This document shows positions 32,855-45,403 of a stretch of DNA of 64,000 nucleotides, piece after piece. The notes below the pieces were generated by a model, which did no database searches, had not been told where the DNA came from, and saw only the letters and a program-made list of their open reading frames with translations. The DNA is taken from positions 5,525,485 to 5,589,484 of the forward strand of contig NC_049909.1 of the NCBI RefSeq assembly GCF_001411555.2. Reading direction: 5' to 3'. This DNA is from Juglans regia. Taxonomy: Eukaryota; Streptophyta; Magnoliopsida; Fagales; Juglandaceae. Numbering within the stretch: position 1 is the stretch's first letter; every line of letters begins with the position of its first letter. The position numbers and the translations under genes are program-made.

Positions 32855-33137
32855 CACTCAAATACAAAAATTTTTTAATTTTTCAAATCTTTAACTTTTC
32901 ATCTAATCATTATAATTTTTCAAACTTTCAAACAAAACACAAAAAATAATTTAACTTTTTTAAATTCTTGAATAAAAATTATATTAAAAAAAATTATATT
33001 CTAATAATATTTTAACTTTATAAATTTGTTATTCAATTTTTTTTCATTTTCCAAATTTTCCAACTTATCTTAATTCAAATAAGTTCATTACTATTTACAT
33101 ATTATTTCATTAGTATTTACAGATTTCTCAAATCTAA
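32855..33137. mobile_element. GATGAG-family MITE, diverged long form
   Basis: Contains CACAAAAAATAATTTAACTT, TTATTCAATTTTTTTTCATT and TTACTATTTACATATTATTT in the same order as the copies at 39735-40105 and 59005-59345. Confidence 0.6.
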
Positions 33138-33719
33138 GTCAGCCTATGAGCCCCACAGTTCGAATAGGTGACAGGAATTGTGGGGTCCCCAATCACCTCT
33201 CCTCCAATTAGCTGCAATCTGAACAAGAAATGGCGTAGATATATATATATGTCTACCAAAATATTTTGGATTTCAAATTCGGGATCTAAAAGGTATCTCG
33301 AATGATTTTTTGTTTTACTTAATGATTAAGTAAATATTTTTTAATGATGTTGTGAATTTTTTTTATTTTTTTTAAATATTTATAATAATTAAAAAAATAA
33401 ATAAATAAATAAAATTAATTATTTAATAAACTGCTTCGAACTAATTTTTCGACAGTCCTAAAAGAACTCATGTGTCTATTACATTGCCATAACAAGTATG
33501 CTGTATCCAAAGTTATCACTATTAACTAACTATCATACTCTTATAATAATTGTAAACCTGTACGCCATAATTGCTTCAACAAACACACGATTTTGGAATC
33601 CCAGACATCTCTCCGATCATCTTTCCCTCTACAACTGATTTCCTAGATTTCAAAACACTGACCACTCTGCACATGGCACGCACCGAGTGGCCTCAATCAT
33701 TTCCTTGACCTCACTCAAC

Positions 33720-33925
33720 TCGTTAATAATGAGATAAAGATAAAATAATTTTAAATAAAAATTAAAAATTAAATAAAATATTATTTTTTAATAATATTAT
33801 TATTTTAAAATTAGAAAAAAATAAATTATTTATTATATTTTATATAAAAATTTTAAAATAATTTAATCATAAAATAAAATGAGATAAAATATTTTTTAAA
33901 TTTAAATTGAACCTTACTTTTGTCT
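33720..33925. mobile_element. GATGAG-family MITE
   Basis: AATGAGATAAAGATAAAATA on the left and AAAATGAGATAAAATATTTT on the right, with the family core TATTATTATTTTAAAATTAG between. Confidence 0.65.
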
Positions 33926-34040
33926 TACGTGTTGATCAGAGAGATCATATCCCGATGCATGTAAGCCACGTGGATTCATGCGTCCTTTCTGGTCTACCAC
34001 GCATGTGACTCTGATTTCTTCGACTCTTATGTTTAGGTTT

Positions 34041-34232
34041 ATTTGTTTTTTATAGATGAAATAAAATAAATTAAAATTAAAAAATTAAATAAAATATTAT
34101 TAAAATATATTTTTTAATATTATTTTTATTTTAAAATTTAAAAAAATTAAAATTTTTATTTTATTTTATATTAAAATTTATAAAAATTATAATAATTAAA
34201 TAAAATAAGATCAGATAAATTGAATTGAGAAG
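34041..34232. mobile_element. GATGAG-family MITE
   Basis: TAGATGAAATAAAATAAATT on the left, AAATAAAATAAGATCAGATA on the right, with the usual AATAAAATATTATTAAAATA core. Confidence 0.65.
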
Positions 34233-35097
34233 TTTTATCCGATTTGTCTTTTCTTTTTCTCTTTTTTATTTTCTTTTTCGGATTTCCTTGTTTTGCTGGC
34301 TTGCTTGTCACCTAGTGCATGACACGTGATGCACGTGATGTGAATTACTGTTTGTTTCGTGTGAATGTACAATGTATTGGTAATATACAATATAGACCAC
34401 ATGATTAGTAATTATTAGTTGTTTGTGACATTAAATTAAAGAAACAACTTTACCATAATCTGTCACCATAATGAATATAATATATACTCTCGATTAATGT
34501 TTAATTTTTAAGATGAATGAAAAATAAATATAGTAACATAATGAATGCATATTAATGAGCTTTTCCTATCACCTGAGCATTTTTTATTGATTTTGGTATC
34601 GAAGCTATCCCAAAAGTCACCGGAACCCATTCTTCCTCCTTGTTGCAGGTGGTGTGGGCTTGGCTGCCATGACATTGCTCGGACTGTGAAACACGATATC
34701 ATTATTTAAAGTAAGAAAGAGAAGTGACTAAAAATTGTTAACAGCAAAGGGATTGAGTGATATTCATTTCTGCAAGTATTTTGCATTTTTTTTTCTGAAT
34801 ATAGAAATGCTATGAAATTAAATTATTATTTGGTGGGGAAACTAGAAAGAGGTGGGACAGAACTACAGAAGGTCTCGCAGTGATTGGCGCCCTAAAGAAA
34901 TTGACCCCACAATCTAAAGCAAAGGGGACACCCCTACATTTGAGGGATCTCAACCAGATATTCTCAACAAGCTACAAGATTTCCAAAACAAAGGAAATCA
35001 TTCTCCTTTGATTTTGTCAAGCAAAGAGGATTCAAACCATTAAATATTAATTTCTTTTTTTTACCTTTTGAGCTACTTTAAAGACGGTAATGGGATG
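34233..35097. other. Intergenic DNA without recognised gene
   Basis: 34540-34720 is moderately GC-rich and contains TTTTGGTATCGAAGC followed by a ROS-like short open frame on -, without domain evidence. 34840-35020 is unique-looking DNA with no coding frame. A decayed retroelement piece is possible. Confidence 0.35.
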
Positions 35098-35312
35098 CTT
35101 AGGATTGATTTGATTATATAAAATTAAATTATTTTATCTTATTTTATATAATTATTATAATTATTTTAAATTTTTACATAGAATATAATAAATAATTTAA
35201 AATTTTTAAATTTTTAAATAAAAATTATATTATAATTATATTTTATTCAATTTTTAATAAAATATTTCATTTCATCTCATCTGAACTGTGTAAGTAAATG
35301 AGATCTTAGTTG
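35098..35312. mobile_element. GATGAG-family MITE (reverse)
   Basis: TTTTATCTTATTTTATATAA on the left and TTTCATTTCATCTCATCTGA on the right, core TATTTTATTCAATTTTTAAT. Confidence 0.65.
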
Positions 35313-36189
35313 AAACACCCTCTTTGAGAGCACTGGAATAACACTGGGATGTTAATTTCTGATGATGTTTAAAAAATTCTCAACAAGTTTGAGTGCTGAT
35401 CGGTCAAACTAAAAGAATTATGAACGTAAAGGGTGAGAACTGAGATGTATGGTTCAAACAAAATAAAACAGATAGCTAAAATTGAAATGGATCTTTTTCG
35501 TTTAAAATATAAAAAAATACCGTTTTTTAAGCTTGTCCTTAATAAATTATATATATTTGTGTATGTATGATGCACTGTACGGTTGATAAGTAACCAAAGC
35601 ATACAATACGCAAACGACAAACATAAATGATAAAAGAAAGAGTAGAAGATGGCTAGAAGAAGAAGAAGAAGAAGATTGCGGGAAAAAGGTGACGTTGAAA
35701 ATTGAAATGGTGAGATGTGACGGTGAATAAGGTGGTGTTTGATTGGTACACTACAAACCGAGGAGACATTTCGCTTCCCAACAATTTTGGATCTTTCGAG
35801 ACTATGATTCGTTTACCTAAAAGAGCATTTTCAATAGTTCATCTATCTTATTATTTAAAATATATTATTAAAATATATTTATTTTATTTGTTATATATTA
35901 TAACTTATCTATTTTTTTTAGTATATCATTTAAATATTATTTTTTTAATATTTTTTTATTCATTTTAAATATTTCTTCTAACAATCAATGAATTTGTAAA
36001 AGATAAAAAAATATTTTAGAGTTATGAATAGTATTCTCTACATCTAGAAGTCTACTATAACAAAATGTAAAATCAAAATCAAAATATAAAATCCATTGAA
36101 ATGGTCATTTGATCAACTTTCTTTATATTTTACAAAAAAATATATTTTACATGAGCTATTGTGAATGCTCTTATGCATATGAGAGGGAA
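35313..36189. other. Intergenic DNA without recognised gene
   Basis: Includes a short AGAAGA run at 35654-35673 and AT-rich repeats around 35820-36030. No supported gene. Confidence 0.4.
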
Positions 36190-36320
36190 ATGTTAAAAAT
36201 TAAATAAAATATTATTAAAATATAAAATTTTAAAAAGTTGAATTATTTTTTATATTATATTTGAAAGTTTAAAAAAATTATAATAATTAGATGAGATAGT
36301 TTGTAAAAACAAACAAACTC
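36190..36320. mobile_element. GATGAG-family MITE, partial
   Basis: AAATTAAATAAAATATTATT and TATAATAATTAGATGAGATA are present; the left third of the element is missing. Confidence 0.55.
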
Positions 36321-36483
36321 TTACAAAAAAAATAATATATATGAAAAAGTTTATTTTTAAACCAGTGTGTAGAACAAGTTAGTAAAATGTTTATAAAATT
36401 GTTCAGTTACGCGATCAAATCCTTGCAACTTATCAAAGTCTCTCTCAATGCATATAAAGTCTCTCTAGTTTTTCTTTTGGAAA

Positions 36484-36722
36484 ATAATACCACGTCGCAT
36501 AAGTTTGTCTCCTTAATTCTATCGCTCATGTATTTTTTTTTAAATTTTTTTTTACTTAATGGTTAATAAAGTAACTATTAATGTATTGGTTTTTTTTAAA
36601 AAAAAAGTTTAAAGATATTTAAAAAAAATTAAAACTTTTAAAAAAGTGCAATTTAAACTAAGGATATACTAAATAGACAAATTTGAGTGGCATAGTTGCA
36701 CTACACTTTTCTTATATCTAGC
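36484..36722. mobile_element. MITE family C (TTAATGGTTAAG type), diverged
   Basis: TAAGTTTGTCTCCTTAATTC, TTTACTTAATGGTTAATAAA and a GTGGCATAGTTGCACTACAC end recall the inverse of the copies at 37665-37912 and 58593-58826. Confidence 0.45.
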
Positions 36723-37664
36723 ATCAATGATAGTTGAGAGGACGGGCCAACCCTTTAAGTTGATACTCGAAAATAGAAATTTTAATTGAGAAATTAGGTA
36801 ATTGATTTTACATATGTTGTCTGGCAGAACACAAACTTTTTTGTAAGTGAATATGTAATTTTAATATGCGTAAGTTTCGTACAGTTCTTTAAAAATTAAT
36901 ATATCTTCTATAAATAATTTGGTCTTTTCATGTGAATTTTATAAGTGTGCTTCAATATGAGAGACTTGCATATTTCAAAATTATAAATAATAATGAGTTC
37001 CGCTTTACACCAATCCGCCTATTGTTGAGACTTTAACAGCCTCCAATATAATTCCACCATGTCAGCAACTTTACACAAATTAGACGAGGAGCATCGTAGT
37101 AGATAAAATAGAAATATTTCTGCAGAACCTCGCATTCGCCTTAAGCCAGTCGAACCTCAGCCTCAACCTCGGCATCACAGAAATCAACTCTTGTCGCCAT
37201 CGCCCACCGCCACACGTCACTAGTTCCATTACCCTCCAATAATTTCGCCGTCGAGCACCCCATCTTCATCACCCACCATCTCCCCTGGATTATCATGCTA
37301 GCTATTTTTTTCCTACTCGATCGTGTTGCTTGCTTCTCTAGAAAAAAAATTCTTCTATAGAAAGGATTGGAACAACTAATTTAGTCCATAAAGCTACAAA
37401 AGTTCCACCCATATCTCTATTATTTGTATGTTCATGGTGAGAAAATAAACATGGTGCTTTTTTTTTTGCTTTGTTCCTAACTAATAGATCCAAATCTCCT
37501 CGTAATCCCATGTTCCTAACCCTCTCGTGCTCGGTGTCTAGTGTGTAGAGATGATGGGTAGCAAAACTTCTATCGTTTATACACCCTACACTTATATAAA
37601 TTAGTTTTTAGTTTTAATTATTATTCTATTGTAATAAATTAGGGACATAAGAAAAAGGGTACTG

Positions 37665-37912
37665 CTAATGTGCCGCCCAATTTTGACCGCTGGGCATGCC
37701 CACTAGTATAAATTGCACATTTTAATTTTTTTTCTTTTCTTTTTCACATTTTTTAAATATTTTTTTTTTAAAAAATATTCAAATATACTAAAAGTCACTT
37801 CCTTAACCATTAAGTAAAAAAAATTTAAAAAAATAAATACATGAGCGATCAAAATGAGGTGACAAACTCATGAGGTATACTATCATTTTTCTTAGAAAAA
37901 TGGGTCAAAACC
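37665..37912. mobile_element. MITE family C, copy
   Basis: Starts GGTACTGCTAATGTGCCGCC with TTTTGACCGCTGGGCATGCC, passes CTTCCTTAACCATTAAGTAA and ends CAAAATGAGGTGACAAACTC. It is collinear with 58593-58826. Confidence 0.7.
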
Positions 37913-37964
37913 ACAACAAGGAAAGGAAAAATGGAGAATGAATCTCACAAGAAAAATGCTAACT

Positions 37965-38074
37965 TGTCCTATAGTTTTGCCTCCATTTTAATCACTTATG
38001 TATTTTATTTTTCTAATTAATAATTAAGGAATTGATTATTAGTAAATTGTCCAATAGTTTTGCCTCCATTTTAA
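37965..38074 (+). repeat. Direct repeat, 29 bp, period 81
   Basis: TGTCCTATAGTTTTGCCTCC (37965) recurs as TGTCCAATAGTTTTGCCTCC (38046), the two separated by AT-rich DNA. Confidence 0.8.
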
Positions 38075-38089
38075 TCCTCGAGGGCTCCA

Positions 38090-38985
38090 AAGGAAACCCT
38101 ATTCTCTCTAGTTTTTCTCTCTACACAGCCGCCTCCTAAAAAAACTAAGATTAGAGAGGGGGGTTGGAGCTTTGGCTCCTCCCACTCTCATCCCTTCCTC
38201 CCTCTTCTCTCTAGTTTTTCTTTTATTTTTCTGGTTTTTTTCGTTAACAATAGGGCGAAATGTAGATTTGTTGTTCTCCGGAGCCAGGCGATGACCACGC
38301 ACTCCATCGCAAGATTTCTAAGATGCCGATCATTCAGACAGACGAAGAATCTCGTCGATCGAAGCGGCACGTGAGCCACACATGTGGCCCAAAGTGCGCG
38401 CGTGACATCCACGCACCACCACAAGGGGAACTCTATCGTCGTCACGCGTGCCTTTTCTAGACCAGGGCCATCGGTTTCTTCAGACTTGACATTCTGCAGT
38501 ACTTCCAGGGTGGCACGTGTCCCTCACGCGCCACCACAGTCTTGGTGTTTGCATTTTTTATTTCCTCTAAAGTTGAAAATGCAAATCTACAGCTTTTCAA
38601 ACTGTAATTCGCTATTTTCCCATATATATTTTACGTTTTCTATTATATCTTTTGTTTAAGGTTAAAAAAAAACACAGTCTCTTGAATTTTGTCCATAAAG
38701 TGTGTCCTTTACTCCATCTTAGACAGAGTGTGGGGTTGTTTTATTTTGTCTTAGGACAGACTGTAGGGTTGTTAAATCTGTATTAGGATATAGTATTGTC
38801 TCTCAGACGGTTTGTCTGTAGAGAGTTATAGTAATGGAGTAGACCATGTTAGTTACAAAGAAATTTGTGTATTAGGAAGCCTTAAAAGCAGTAGTTGGCT
38901 TGTATTCTGTATGTTTCAGGTCAAAGTTGCAATGTCCTAATATGAATGAATGGAGTTTGTTCTACCTTAAAAAAAAAACTAGACA
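38090..38985 (+). mobile_element. Possible retroposon ending in a poly-A tail
   Basis: A GC-richer stretch (38270-38545) with repeated CACGCGCCACCAC-type words is followed by a T-rich 3' part and ends GGAGTTTGTTCTACCTT plus A10 at 38967-38978. The layout (leader-like start, poly-A end, no clear protein) suggests a LINE-derived or SINE-like retroposon. No target duplication was found. Frames at 38188-38445 (-) and 38384-38659 (+) show no domain. Confidence 0.35.
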
Positions 38986-39018
38986 CACACTTGAAGATTT
39001 TCCGAAACTCCAAAAAAC

Positions 39019-39049
<31 letters not shown>

Positions 39050-39050
39050 T
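39019..39050 (+). repeat. (ATT)n microsatellite
   Basis: About ten ATT units. Confidence 0.95.
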
Positions 39051-39481
39051 TGTTTTTTCCATTTACGCATGTATATAGTTTATCTTCAATACCGACATTA
39101 TGATGCACATATAGGAGGAGATTCAGCGGAATTGAATTTTTAAGTGTAGTTTAAAAGAACAGTTCAAATATGGTAAATGGTAAAAGGTTATGATCGAATA
39201 TTTTGACAATTATGAGAAACAATTATTAGGGAAAATTACTACTTATTGATGATCATAAGTCTTAAGTTGGTAAGAAATGATGAACTTAATTATTTCATTT
39301 TCAAAAGTTAGGCTCAAAATAATAATAATAAAATCCGACCACTGAATTTGGGACCATCTTACATCATGGATGATGGACCTTCTATAATTATGGTTTATAA
39401 ATGATCAACTAGATTGAATTTATTTATCCTCCTGTTTTGAAAATTCTTACACCTTACTTCCAAAACTATAAAATTTGGGAA
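39051..39481. other. Intergenic DNA without recognised gene
   Basis: AT-rich spacer between the ATT microsatellite and MITE family P copy 5. Nothing recognisable. Confidence 0.4.
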
Positions 39482-39656
39482 AGAGAAATAATACTTGCAG
39501 TCGTGAATGTACAAGCACCGTCCAGTCATTTTAAAAAAAGTAAATAAATATAGGATCCACATGAAAAGAAATTAATTTTTAAAAGTGAATCCCACTATTT
39601 TTCAAAGCGACTGCACAGCGTTTACGCATTATACGACTGTATATAGCATTACTCTT
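39482..39656. mobile_element. Palindromic MITE family P, copy 5
   Basis: Begins AGAGAAATAATACTTGCAGT and ends CGACTGTATATAGCATTACT, the reverse of copy 2. The hairpin arms are CAGTCATTTTAAAAAAAGT and TTTTTCAAAGCGACTGCAC. Confidence 0.78.
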
Positions 39657-39734
39657 TGGGAAATTGCACCCTCCAACTACTGCTTGTTTTCCCTACATAA
39701 TACCATTACCATTTCTCTAAATCTACTACAATTA

Positions 39735-40105
39735 AGATCTGATTTAGTTTTACAAACCTTTTAAATCATCTCATATTATATCAATATCCAAATACCATTC
39801 AAATACAAATATTTTTTAATTTCAAATTTTTAAATTTTTATTTAATTATTACCTAATAATTACAATTTTCTCGAACTTTCAAACAATACACAAAAAATAA
39901 CTCAACTTTTTTAAATTCCAAAATAAAAATAGTAAAAAAATTATATTCTAACACTCTTTTAACTTTATAATTTTTTTTATTCAACATTTTCTCTCTTATT
40001 TTTTAAAACTCCATAAAAACCTTAACTCGAACAATTTCTTTACTATTCACAAATTATCTCACTAGTATTCACAGATTTATTATTTCATCTCATATCATAT
40101 GTGTA
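39735..40105. mobile_element. GATGAG-family MITE, long form
   Basis: TTTTACAAACCTTTTAAATC, CACAAAAAATAACTCAACTT, TTACTATTCACAAATTATCT and ATTTCATCTCATATCATATG in order; the edge GTAATCAAACGAAGC is typical. Confidence 0.7.
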
Positions 40106-40644
40106 ATCAAACGAAGCATAAAAAAGAATTGGCATGTAACGTGACAAAATCTCGATCAATTGATAATTGATAGTGTCATGTGTTAATTTTTTATATTTAA
40201 TGTTAAATATTTGTTAGTTTGAGAATGAAAAATGTATTTCCCCTTAAGATTTTCCTTTTTGTTTATAAACCCTTAAAATTTTCTTAGAGTGGGCTGTCAT
40301 TAATAATATTACATAAATACTTTTTTTTCAAACTTTGGTGGTAAAATGGCCAAAATAACTTTTAATTTTTTTTTCTTTCCAAGTTTTGGGAGGTCTAGGG
40401 CCCCTAATGTTACTGTAATTTCGTCCAAGTATTCATTAAAAAGCTTAAACAAGTGGAGATCCTAATTGAGTAGGTCAAGCCATTCGGAATTTTGGGCGGA
40501 ATTATTTGTAAATAAGAAATTAGATTTCATCTTGTATTTTAATAGTTTGAATAAATTAGTGAGAAAAGTACAATTTGTTTTTATATCGAGCAAACGTATG
40601 AATGGATTTAAAATGATCAAGCATAAGATTTAAGAGTTAATTTC
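40106..40644. other. Intergenic DNA without recognised gene
   Basis: AT-rich, with short T-runs; no coding frame or repeat edges resolved. Confidence 0.4.
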
Positions 40645-40838
40645 AGGCCTGGTTTGATTACACAGATGAAAAGAGATGAAATGAGATGAGATGACATTTG
40701 AGAATTAAATATAATATTGTTAGAATATAATTTTTGTTTTAAAATTTAAAAAATTGAATTGTTAATTATATTTTGAGTGAAAATTTAAAAAAGTTATAAT
40801 TATTATATGAGATATATCTATCAAACCAAACAAGTATA
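40645..40838. mobile_element. GATGAG-family MITE, well preserved
   Basis: Left edge GGCCTGGTTTGATTACACAG with GAAATGAGATGAGATGACAT; right part TATATGAGATATATCTATCA and edge AAACCAAACAAG. Confidence 0.75.
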
Positions 40839-41008
40839 TTTGTTTGAGCAAAATCTTCAAACATGTTCTTTATTGTCTAAACTCGTTTGAAATAATTTCT
40901 ACCATCTATTTTTTTTTTTTCAAAAAAAGAAATCCAATGATTTTTTGTAATTAGACAGATCCAAATATAACCAAAATATCTTGACCCATTTTCAAATATA
41001 ACTTATTG

Positions 41009-41025
41009 AGATGTGCTTATCACTT
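41009..41025. repeat. LINE target-site duplication, left copy
   Basis: AGATGTGCTTATCACTT, identical over 17 bp to 47652-47668. Confidence 0.95.
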
Positions 41026-41116
41026 ATTTTTTTTCTTTTTTTCCTAATCAAGCTTGCATATATATATATATATATATATAAAGTTTAAATTATAATACTA
41101 TCATCGGAGGGCCCTT

Positions 41117-44100
41117 TCAACTATCAATAAAGACAATACTATAAGGTAAAATAGCTATGGGTATGCGACCAATCACTCCATTGGTTGCGGCCCACTGCGC
41201 TACAGAATGCACAAATTGATTTTGAGATTGATCTATTTTTTTAAAGCACCATCCTTTGTGAGAAGCCATGATAAGAGCTATGTTTTCAGAGATGGGAGAA
41301 ATTTGCCAAATTGAAGATGATCCTTGAATACATGTGATTACAAGAAGAGAGTCTCCCTCAATTGTGACATCCGGAAAGTGGCTTTGCCATATTGACAGCA
41401 AGTTTAGCTGCATGCGCTTCTACTACTACTTGGATTGTTGTGCCAATTTCCTCTGTCCATATTTCTATTGCATTCCCTTCTGAATCACAACTTACTGCGG
41501 AGGCCAAAGAGGATGATGTCCTGACTGCTGCATCAAAAAAAATGCTTACATTGTTGGGATGTGGATTTTGCCACAGGAGTGCTTGCTTTTGTATCTGCTT
41601 CATTTCCTAAGCCTTTAGATATTCTTGATAAGAGAAACCCAATTGTTTTGTTGCTTTTCGTAGGGATAAAACAGTTTGATTATGGACTATATCATTTCTT
41701 AGTCTCCAAGTAAAATCCAACATCAAAACTGCAAATAGTTGGAATGGATGCACTTCCTGAGAGCTTAATCCCAATTTCAGCTTTGGGTTGAGAATCAAAG
41801 ATATCCAATCTTGTATTGTTGCAATTGCCAAGGAAGAGAGATTTAGTGGCCACTTGCTTTGGCTCCACAAGATTCTTGAAATAGGGCATTCAAGAAAGAG
41901 ATGAAGTATGGACTATATCATTTCTTAGTCTCCAAGTAAAATCCAACATCAAAACTGCAAATAGTTGGAATGGATGCACTTCCTGAGAGCTTAATCCCAA
42001 TTTCAGCTTTGGGTTGAGAATGAAAGATATCCAATCTTGTATTGTTGCAATTGCCAAGGAAGAGAGATTTAGTGGCCACTTGCTTTGGCTCCACAAGATT
42101 CTTGAAATAGGGCATTCAAGAAAGAGATGAAGTAGTGTTTGTTCTTGCTCATTACACAAAGGGCAACTAAATGAAGGCATAAATGGTATGAAGCTCTTTA
42201 GTCTTCCTTTAGTGGGGATTATATCCCAAAGAATTTTTCATAGAAGGAGCTTATGGTGATCATGGATTTTAAGTTGTCAAATCTTCTCTACTGCAATGTT
42301 AGGGAAGCTTACTTGGAGAGCAATGCCGATTTTTGCTACTAGGTGGTAGGTTGTTTTAACAGTGAACTTCCCACTTTGATTTTTGATCCATATGTGGCAA
42401 TCTTCTCTGAAGCTTGAACAAGGCAATGGGATTTTTAGAATCTCTCTAATGCTTTCATGTTGGATTAGAGTGAGCATCAGTGGGTTGTTTGGTTGATGAA
42501 ATCTGAAACTTTAAGGGACGGGGGGATAAATCCGTGACATGGCTAAGTGGTGTTGGTTTGAAGCTTTCTATGGAAGGTATCCACGGATCAAACCAGGCTC
42601 TCACTAATGTTCCATTAAAGATCTGAAAACAAATACCTTGTTCTAACAGCTTTTGTGTTTGCAGTGTATTTTTTCAGAAAAAGGAGTTCGTGGCTTTTGA
42701 AGTTGCTTGCCAGAATGTGTTTGTTACCAGATTTCTTTTGATAGAAGCTTGTGCCACATATTTGTACTTGGTTGACTCATCTCCCATCCCGTCTTGGCTA
42801 GTAGAGTAGCATTCATGTTTTCCATCAGCCTTAATCCCAAACCTCCTTCTTTTTTTGGTTGGCAAATCGATTTCTAGGATTTCAGATAGAGCTTGTGCTT
42901 TTGATCCTTCTTTGTTCCCCAACAAAGTTTTTAAAGTTAGTGTTCATCAACTTACACAGATTTTGGTAAAGATGTATCGACATTTGGCATGTGGGAATTG
43001 TGCTTGCCACTGTGTGAATTAGCATCGTTCTACCTGCCTGTGATAAGAGTTTTGATTTCCATCCTAATAGCTTATGATTAATCTTTTCTAGTAGCTCACT
43101 ATAGCTTTCCTTCTTGGATCTTCCGAAAGAGGTTTGGAATCCTAGATATTTCATTCTGGATGTAGTTTTTTTGTACTCCAACTTTCCGAGGATGGCTCTC
43201 TTTATTGCTTGGTTTGTATTGCCCGTGTTGAAGATTGATGATTTTGCATTATTGATTCTTTGGCCTGACCATGCCTGATATTTTTCCAGATTCACATTTA
43301 TGGACCTTGCTGCACTTTCTTTAGCTTTCCCAAATATGATAGATCATCTGCAAAAAATAGATGAGAGATTGGCAGGCAATTTATGCTTAGTTTAATTCCT
43401 TCAATGTTGCCGATGGCCTCCGATTTGGCGATTAATCTTGATAGAACCTTAGTGCATAATATAAATGGGAAAGGTGAGATGAAATTACCCTGTCTGAGAC
43501 CTCTCTCTACTTTGAAAAAACCTCTTGGAGAACCATTTATGAGAACCGAAAAGGATGTCGTCGTTATACATGCTCTGATGAGATTGATCCACTGACTGTT
43601 ATAGCCTAGAGCCTTCATTACCGCAAACAGGAAATCTCATTCTATAAAATCAAAGGCTTTCTCGATACTAGCTTGATCGCCATTTGACCCCTCCTTTTGA
43701 TTTCTTGAGATGATGAAATAGCTCATGAGCAATAATAGAGTTCTCCTTGATATTGTGACCTGGAACAAAGGCTGTTTGAAAGGGGGAGATTATGCTTGGC
43801 AGTTTTTTTTTCAACCTATTTTCCAGGATCTTTGTGATGGTTTTATAGATAACATTGGTCAAGCTAATTTGTAGGTAATTTTTTGGTGAACTTGGGTTTG
43901 GCACTTTTGGGATCAGAACAATATTTGTATGGTTCATTTGTTTCAGTATCTTCCCACTTCTAAAGAAATTTTAGACAGCATCAATGACTTCTTTTTTGAT
44001 AATATTCCAGTAATGCTTATAGAAGAGAGCCATCGTACCATCTGGACTTGGAGCTTTGTGATTTGGGATTTGTTTTAGCGCTCCATAAATTTCTTCTTCT

Positions 44101-45403
44101 TCTGGTACTGCCATTAAGAAGACATTCTCTTGATCTGATACTTACTTTTGAAATAAATCTTCGAGCTCTGTTGGGATGATTGCTTTTGTGGTGTGTAGAT
44201 GGCCTTGAAATGATCTGTAAAAGCTAATTCAATGGTATTTTGATCCATGGTCCAGTTACCTAGACTAAACTTGATGGAGTCGAGTCCATTGGTTCTCCTC
44301 CGAATTGTTGTTGAGAGATGATAAAACTTTGTGTTTAGATCCGATGTTGTGAGCCAATTGATTCTGGATTTCTGGCGCCATAGTATTTCTTCTTGTTTCA
44401 ATTGGTCTTGAAGTTTTATTTGCAATAGGTGTTCTTTTTTAAGACTGCTGGGACTCGGTTAGGCACATTGAAGATGAGTGATTTTTGATTCTAATTGTTG
44501 AATATTTTCTTGTATTCTCCCAAAGTGCACTTTATTCCAGTGCTTGAGTGCTTCTTTTGTAACTTTAATTTTGCTGCAGAGAATGAAAGAGGGATTACCA
44601 CTTACTTGCTTGAACCACGCTTCCTGAATGATTATTCTGCTAAGAGGTTCTTTTGTCCAAAATTCTTCAAATTTAAAGGAAGGTGCTCTCTTTTGTATTC
44701 TCACAATGTTTAACAATAGGGGATGATGGTCTGATGCCCCTAATGTTAGATGTTGAATAGTGGCATCAGGGAATAACAACCTATATTGTGCACTTGCTAT
44801 TCCTCTATCAAGTCATTCTCTGATAAGTGCTCTACCATGTCGATTATTAGTCCAAGTGAAAGTGGGTCCTGAGAAACCAATATCAACTAGTCCATGAGTG
44901 GTCATCAAATTTTTTAAACCACCTATAGAAGAAGAAGAAGTTACCGGACGCCCCCTGTTTTTTTTTTATTGGTTCATTAGATCATTGAAATCCCCTCTGC
45001 ATAACCATGGGCCCGGATAAGAGTCGTGGATGGTGTCCAAAGAGGTCCGGAAATGTGCTTTTTATTGCCATCGTGCAGGGGCATAAACATAAGTGGTTAA
45101 CCAAGGATAATGAGAAGGGTCAGAGTAAATCAAAATAGAAATTGCATTAGTATTTACATGCACCGGTTCTATATCTACACCCGTTCTCCATAACAACAAA
45201 AGTCCTCCATTTTTTTTCGAGGCAGGAAAATTCACAAAAAATTGTAAACCTAAGCTATTTACTATACTAAGGGTGCGTACATCAAGCACCATGGTTTCTG
45301 AAAACAAAATAAGAGCCGTATTATATTTTCTGACATTAGCCCTAAGACTTTTGATTACTTTGGGACGAGCCAGTCTCCATCAATTCCAAACGAGTGTCTT
45401 CAT
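41117..45403 (-). pseudogene. LINE ORF2: endonuclease, reverse transcriptase, zf-RVT, RNase H (degenerate)
   Basis: The likely start is ATG at 45403 (MKTLVWN), followed at once by a TGA (45380-45382). The endonuclease domain runs about 45403-44430: ILFSETMVLDVR carries the expected Glu, and GASDHHPLLL the SDH motif. Reverse transcriptase, about 43940-42880: LIPKVPNPSSPKNY, GLRQGNFISPFPF and the catalytic FFADDLSY near 43342. The zf-RVT segment has CPLCNEQEQTLLHLFLECP (about 42170-42110). RNase H, about 41560-41150: FFDAAV, VVEAHAAKLA, IEGDSLLV and NQFVHSVAQWA, so its acidic residues survive. Several frameshifts, stops and the 226-bp duplication break the frame. When intact it would have nicked target DNA and copied the element RNA. 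Confidence 0.93.
41681..42132 (-). repeat. 226-bp tandem duplication inside LINE ORF2
   Basis: Units 41681-41906 and 41907-42132 differ at one position seen by eye (AGAATCAAAG versus AGAATGAAAG). The unit length is not a multiple of three, so the copy shifts the frame after the zf-RVT motif. Confidence 0.95.

Noticed and set aside
34540..34720. TTTTGGTATCGAAGC as a retrotransposon primer-binding site
   Set aside because: The match to the usual initiator-Met type site is partial, and no LTR could be found next to it.
38188..38659. GC-rich open frames as a small gene
   Set aside because: Frames overlap on both strands with no recognisable product, and the segment looks like part of a retroposon.
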